Assembly (NCBI GenBank): GCA_905196835.1 | Contig: CAJJWN010000044.1 | Coordinates: forward strand, 1 to 24,949 | Origin: an uncultured Prevotella sp. | Lineage (GTDB): Bacteria; Bacteroidota; Bacteroidia; Bacteroidales; Bacteroidaceae | DNA: 24,949 bases | Direction: 5' to 3' | In this document: piece by piece, positions 21,857 to 24,949 of the stretch | Numbering within the stretch: the first letter of the stretch is position 1 | Layout of the letters: each line of letters opens with the position of its first letter | Made by a program: the position numbers and the translations under genes | Notes under the pieces: generated by a model | Databases searched by the model: none | What the model saw: only the letters and a program-made list of their open reading frames with translations | Told to the model about the DNA's origin: nothing

Positions 21857-23188
21857 ATGAAACGCATAGTAATACTCGGAGCAGGAGAAAGCGGCGCAGG
21901 AGCCGCCGTATTGGCCAAGAAACAAGGCTTCGACGTGTTCGTTTCCGACATGTCGGCCATCAAGGACAAGTACAAGAAAATGCTCGACTCGCACGGCATT
22001 GCGTGGGAGGAAGGACGCCACACGGAGGATAAAATACTCAACGCCGACGAAATAATAAAAAGCCCCGGCATACCCTGCGACGCGCCGATGATAAGGAAAT
22101 GCACGGCGAAGGGCATCCACATAATCAGCGAAATAGAGTTCGCCGGACGCTACACGCACTCCAAGATGATTTGCATCACCGGCAGCAACGGCAAGACTAC
22201 GACCACTTCGCTCATCTACCACATATTCAAAAGCGCGGGCTACGACGTCGGCCTGGCCGGCAACATAGGCAACTCGCTCGCCCTTCAGGTGGCCGAAGAG
22301 CCGCACGAATACTACGTCATAGAGCTTAGCTCGTTCCAACTTGACAACATGTACGACTTCCGCGCCAACATAGCCATACTGCTCAACATCACGCCCGACC
22401 ACCTCGACCGCTACGACAACTGTATGCAGAACTACGTGGACGCCAAGATGCGCATACTGCAAAACCAGACGGTAGACGACGCCTTCATCTATTGGAACGA
22501 CGACCCGGTTATCCGCCGCGAGCTGAAAAAGTATGACATAAAGGCCATACAGTACCCGTTCTCCGAACTGAAAGAGGTCGGCTCCATCGGCTACATCGAG
22601 GAAGGACAGTACAAGATAGAGCGCCCCACCCCCTTCAACATGGAGCAAGAGGAGCTTAGCCTTACCGGAAAGCACAACATATACAACTCTCTGGCCGCCG
22701 GAATAGCCTCTGACGTGGCCGGGATAAAGAACGAATACATACGCAAGAGCCTGAGCGACTTCCCCGGCGTGGAGCACCGCCTGGAGAAGGTTACGAAGGT
22801 GGCGGGCGTGCAATACGTCAACGACTCTAAGGCGACCAACGTAGATGCGTGCTGGTATGCGCTGGAAAGCATGAAGACACCGGTAATCCTCATACTCGGC
22901 GGAAAGGACAAGGGTAACGACTACAACGCCATAAAAGACCTGGTAAAGGAGAAGTGCGCAGGCCTTGTCTACCTTGGAGCTGACAACACGAAGCTGCACG
23001 ACTTCTTCGACCCGATGGGCATCCCGGTGCGCGACACGCACTCGATGAAGGACTGCGTGCAGGCCTGCTACGAGATGGCGCGCCCCGGCGACACCGTCCT
23101 TTTGAGCCCCTGCTGCGCCAGCTTCGACCTGTTCAAGAACATGGAAGACCGCGGCGAGCAGTTCAAGACGCTGGTAAGGGCGCTGTAA
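21857..23188 (+). CDS. murD: UDP-N-acetylmuramoyl-L-alanine--D-glutamate ligase
   Basis: Cytoplasmic Mur ligase of 443 aa that adds D-glutamate to UDP-MurNAc-L-Ala. The N-terminal domain binds the nucleotide sugar (MKRIVILGAGESGAGAAVLA). The ATP loop is CITGSNGKTTTTSL at about 106-119. It shows NIGNSLAL, ELSSFQLD, NITPDHLDRY and, in the C-terminal domain, GVEHRLEKV, NDSKATN and LSPCCASFD, all typical of MurD rather than MurC or MurE. The ATG at 21857 is well placed. A 178-bp spacer separates it from ftsW, with a perfect 35-bp inverted repeat that begins 2 nt after its stop. Confidence 0.97.
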   Translation: MKRIVILGAGESGAGAAVLAKKQGFDVFVSDMSAIKDKYKKMLDSHGIAWEEGRHTEDKILNADEIIKSPGIPCDAPMIRKCTAKGIHIISEIEFAGRYTHSKMICITGSNGKTTTTSLIYHIFKSAGYDVGLAGNIGNSLALQVAEEPHEYYVIELSSFQLDNMYDFRANIAILLNITPDHLDRYDNCMQNYVDAKMRILQNQTVDDAFIYWNDDPVIRRELKKYDIKAIQYPFSELKEVGSIGYIEEGQYKIERPTPFNMEQEELSLTGKHNIYNSLAAGIASDVAGIKNEYIRKSLSDFPGVEHRLEKVTKVAGVQYVNDSKATNVDACWYALESMKTPVILILGGKDKGNDYNAIKDLVKEKCAGLVYLGADNTKLHDFFDPMGIPVRDTHSMKDCVQACYEMARPGDTVLLSPCCASFDLFKNMEDRGEQFKTLVRAL

Positions 23189-23190
23189 GC

Positions 23191-23358
23191 ACCCACCCCA
23201 AACCCCTCCCGAAGTGAGGGGCTTTAATACTTTTTGAGGTTAACAAAGGTGTGCGCAGCAGCTTCCGACGCTTTTCCAATATACAAACCAACTAAAAAAA
23301 AGCCTTAACCCACAAGGCACATCAAAGCCCCTCACTTCGGGAGGGGTTTGGGGTGGGT
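23191..23358. repeat. Perfect 35-bp inverted repeats bracketing the murD-ftsW spacer
   Basis: 23191-23225 (ACCCACCCCAAACCCCTCCC...) and 23324-23358 are exact reverse complements with 98 nt between them. The first starts 2 nt after the murD stop and the second ends 8 nt before the ftsW ATG. The core CTCCCGAAGTGAGG is a variant of the GC-rich family. The enclosed spacer also has a small GCCTT-N7-AAGGC hairpin and an A8 run. Confidence 0.92.
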
Positions 23359-23366
23359 CACAAATC

Positions 23367-24632
23367 ATGCTCAAAGACAAGATACAAGAAAGCAAGTTCA
23401 AGGGCGACGCCGTCATCTGGACGGTGTTCTTCTTCCTCTGCCTGATAAGCATAGTCGAGGTGTTCAGCGCGTCGAGCAACCTCTCCTTCAAGACCGGCAA
23501 CTACCTCGGCCCCGTGCTCAAGCACTGCGTGCTGCTGGCAGTGGGCGTCGTCGTGATGATATGCACCATGAACATAAAGTGCCGCTACTTCAAGATAGTC
23601 ACCCCGTTCGCCCTGCTGCTATCGTTCGCGATGCTCATCATCGTGCTGTGCGTGGGCGAAAGCACCAACGGCTCGCAGCGTTGGATTGACTTCCTCGGCA
23701 TCCAGTTCCAGCCGTCAGAGCTGGCCAAGGGCGCCATAATACTGGCCACGGCACAGATACTAAGCGCCATGCAGACTCCCACGGGCACCGACAAGCGCGC
23801 CTTCAAGTACATAATGATAGTATGCGTGGCGATAATACCGCTCATAATGGTCGAGAACCTGTCAACCGCAGTGCTCCTCGCCACGGTGGTGTTCCTCATG
23901 ATGTTCATAGGCAAAGTGCCCGGACAGCAGCTCGGCAAGCTGCTCGGCGCAGTGACGCTCACGCTTGCCCTCGTCGTGACAATGGTAATGGTGTTCGGCC
24001 ACGACGAGCAAAAAGAACAGTCCGGAGAAGCCAAGCAAGCCATGGTGGAGCAGGCCGCGCCCGAGAAAGAGAACGCCATCGAAAAAGTGTTCCACCGCTT
24101 CGACACGTGGAAGGCACGCATAGACAACTTCCTCAGCAACGAATACGTGGCGCCGGAAGACGTTGACATCAACGGCCGCGACGCACAGACATCGCACGCC
24201 AACATAGCCATCGCCTCATCCAACGTCATCGGCAAAGGCCCCGGCAACTCCGTAGAGCGCGACTTCCTCTCACAAGCCTTCTCCGACTTCATCTACGCCA
24301 TCATCATAGAAGAGCTCGGCATCATCGGCGCAGTGTTCGTATGTATGCTCTACGTCATACTCCTCTTCCGCACAGCAACCATCGCCAACCGCTGCGCCAA
24401 CACCTTCCCCGCCCTGCTCATCATGGGCTTCGCCCTGCTCCTCGTAGTCCAGGCACTGTTCAACATGGCCGTAGCCGTAGGCCTCGTGCCCGTCACCGGC
24501 CAGCCACTGCCCCTCATCAGCAAAGGCGGAACGTCAACCATCATCAACTGCGCATACATCGGCGTCATACTAAGCGTAAGCTACTCCGCCAAGAAAAAGG
24601 ACGACATCGAAACCGGAACGGCAACCGCCTGA
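23367..24632 (+). CDS. ftsW: FtsW, septal peptidoglycan glycosyltransferase (SEDS family)
   Basis: Polytopic membrane protein of 421 aa, SEDS polymerase of the divisome that works with FtsI. It shows FSASSNLSF after TM1, GSQRWIDFLGIQFQPSELAK, the DFIYAIIIEELG segment carrying the putative catalytic Asp307, and PLISKGGTS near the C-terminus. A charged insert at about 211-260 (HDEQKEQSGEAKQAMVEQ and following) lies in the large extracytoplasmic loop and is longer than I would expect from enteric FtsW. Start at the first ATG, 8 nt after the inverted repeat. A perfect palindrome follows 25 nt after the stop. murG does not follow immediately. Confidence 0.96.
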   Translation: MLKDKIQESKFKGDAVIWTVFFFLCLISIVEVFSASSNLSFKTGNYLGPVLKHCVLLAVGVVVMICTMNIKCRYFKIVTPFALLLSFAMLIIVLCVGESTNGSQRWIDFLGIQFQPSELAKGAIILATAQILSAMQTPTGTDKRAFKYIMIVCVAIIPLIMVENLSTAVLLATVVFLMMFIGKVPGQQLGKLLGAVTLTLALVVTMVMVFGHDEQKEQSGEAKQAMVEQAAPEKENAIEKVFHRFDTWKARIDNFLSNEYVAPEDVDINGRDAQTSHANIAIASSNVIGKGPGNSVERDFLSQAFSDFIYAIIIEELGIIGAVFVCMLYVILLFRTATIANRCANTFPALLIMGFALLLVVQALFNMAVAVGLVPVTGQPLPLISKGGTSTIINCAYIGVILSVSYSAKKKDDIETGTATA

Positions 24633-24656
24633 CAGCCAACCACTTACATACACCCC

Positions 24657-24750
24657 TGCGAAAGGCCGTGTTTTGCAATGCAAAACACGGCCTTTCGCGT
24701 CACAACCGACGGCCTTTCACAGCCCCAAAGGCCGCCTTTCGCAAACAGGC
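24657..24750. repeat. AAAGGCCGTCTTTTGC-family repeat array, copy F, with terminator-like palindrome after ftsW
   Basis: 24658-24677 and 24679-24698 are perfect 20-bp inverted repeats around one base (GCGAAAGGCCGTGTTTTGCA). They form a very stable palindrome built from two opposed repeat units. Two further units follow (GACGGCCTTTCAC, AAAGGCCGCCTTTCGC). The palindrome could end transcription of the dcw unit, although no T run follows. The remaining gap to 24927 shows no gene. Confidence 0.8.
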
Positions 24751-24896
24751 ACACACCCAACCGCCTCCCAACACCGCTGCAACCGTCCCGGCACCGCCAT
24801 CCGCCAAAATCAAAAAGAAAGCAAAACACCCTGAAAACCGACAAAACGTCACAACGCCAGACACGCGCCGCACCACCGCAAAAACACACAAAACTG

Positions 24897-24919
24897 TCTC
24901 TAAGTTATTTAATTAGAGA
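24897..24919 (+). promoter_or_regulatory. Inverted repeat just upstream of the last start codon
   Basis: TCTCTAA-N9-TTAGAGA lies 8 bp before the ATG at 24928. It could be an operator or a leader hairpin. No TAnnTTTG box is seen here. Confidence 0.35.
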
Positions 24920-24927
24920 GAGTATTT

Positions 24928-24949
24928 ATGGAAAAAAGACTAACAATGA
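24928..24949 (+). CDS. Start of a gene beginning MEKRLTM (3' end cut by the window)
   Basis: ATG at 24928 after GAGAGAGTATTT opens a frame reading MEKRLTM to the window end. From memory this N-terminus is common in the signal peptides of SusC/RagA-type TonB-linked receptors of Prevotella, and it does not resemble the start of MurG, the usual next dcw gene. Seven residues cannot prove this. The gap of 295 bp after ftsW and the change of leader style suggest a new transcription unit. Confidence 0.4.

Noticed and set aside
21359..23041. Very long open frame on the - strand (560 codons)
   Set aside because: Runs antisense through mraY and murD and the repeat pair between them; both + strand genes have complete motifs, so this is a shadow of GC-rich codons.
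23226..23323. Small RNA or peptide gene inside the murD-ftsW inverted repeat
   Set aside because: No promoter-like box in a useful position, no credible start with an open frame, and only one small hairpin is seen.

Overview
The window looks like the chromosome of a Bacteroidota bacterium, most likely a GC-rich Prevotella-type member of the Bacteroidales. The signs are a one-gene hybrid two-component sensor with a periplasmic sugar-binding-type domain and an AraC output, a GLPGLI-family protein beside a carboxypeptidase-regulatory/TonB-type outer membrane protein, a glycine-lipid acyltransferase pair, Bacteroidota -7 boxes (TAnnTTTG), few Shine-Dalgarno sequences, and a Bacteroidota-type FtsL and a PASTA-tailed division transpeptidase in the dcw cluster. 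No tRNA, rRNA, IS transposase or CRISPR array was seen.

Layout. (1) 1-1348 +: the end of an EFR1-type flavodoxin/ferredoxin protein, then a small membrane-anchored protein of unknown function. (2) 1804-6127 -: cysS followed by an orphan hybrid two-component regulator. (3) 6526-11730: a surface locus with a - strand outer membrane barrel protein and GLPGLI protein, and a divergent + strand membrane regulator. The regulator looks like a histidine kinase that lost its catalytic parts and gained an OmpR-type winged helix. (4) 11800-13678 -: glsA and glsB, two acyltransferases that together would make glycine lipids. (5) 14389-24632 +: a division and peptidoglycan cluster, mraZ-rsmH-ftsL-ftsI-murE-mraY-murD-ftsW, preceded by a likely MraZ operator of three 10-bp-spaced TGG(G/C)G boxes. 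(6) The last 22 bases open a new gene beginning MEKRLTM. It does not look like murG and may be a SusC-type receptor.

The dcw genes supply lipid I precursors (MurE, MurD, MraY), the septal polymerase and transpeptidase pair (FtsW, FtsI), the FtsL scaffold, and the 16S rRNA methyltransferase RsmH with its operon regulator MraZ. The first five are tightly packed (gaps of 12 nt or less, or overlap). The last three are separated by repeat-filled spacers.

The most striking non-coding feature is the number of short repeat families filling nearly every intergenic gap: (a) GC-rich CCTCCCCGAGGGGAGG units that sit just after stop codons, often with an inverted partner just before the next start; (b) arrays of AAAGGCCGTCTTTTGC-like units next to a TGATTATCA-like palindrome; (c) 9-bp periodic ATTGGGCTT/AAGCCCAAT runs that reverse orientation midway; (d) GCGGATTTGCAATCCGC hairpins; (e) GGTGAGA-type runs, one pair forming a perfect 35-bp stem between convergent genes; (f) a near-perfect inverted repeat of about 75 bp. 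Family (a) has also entered the coding sequence of the hybrid sensor.
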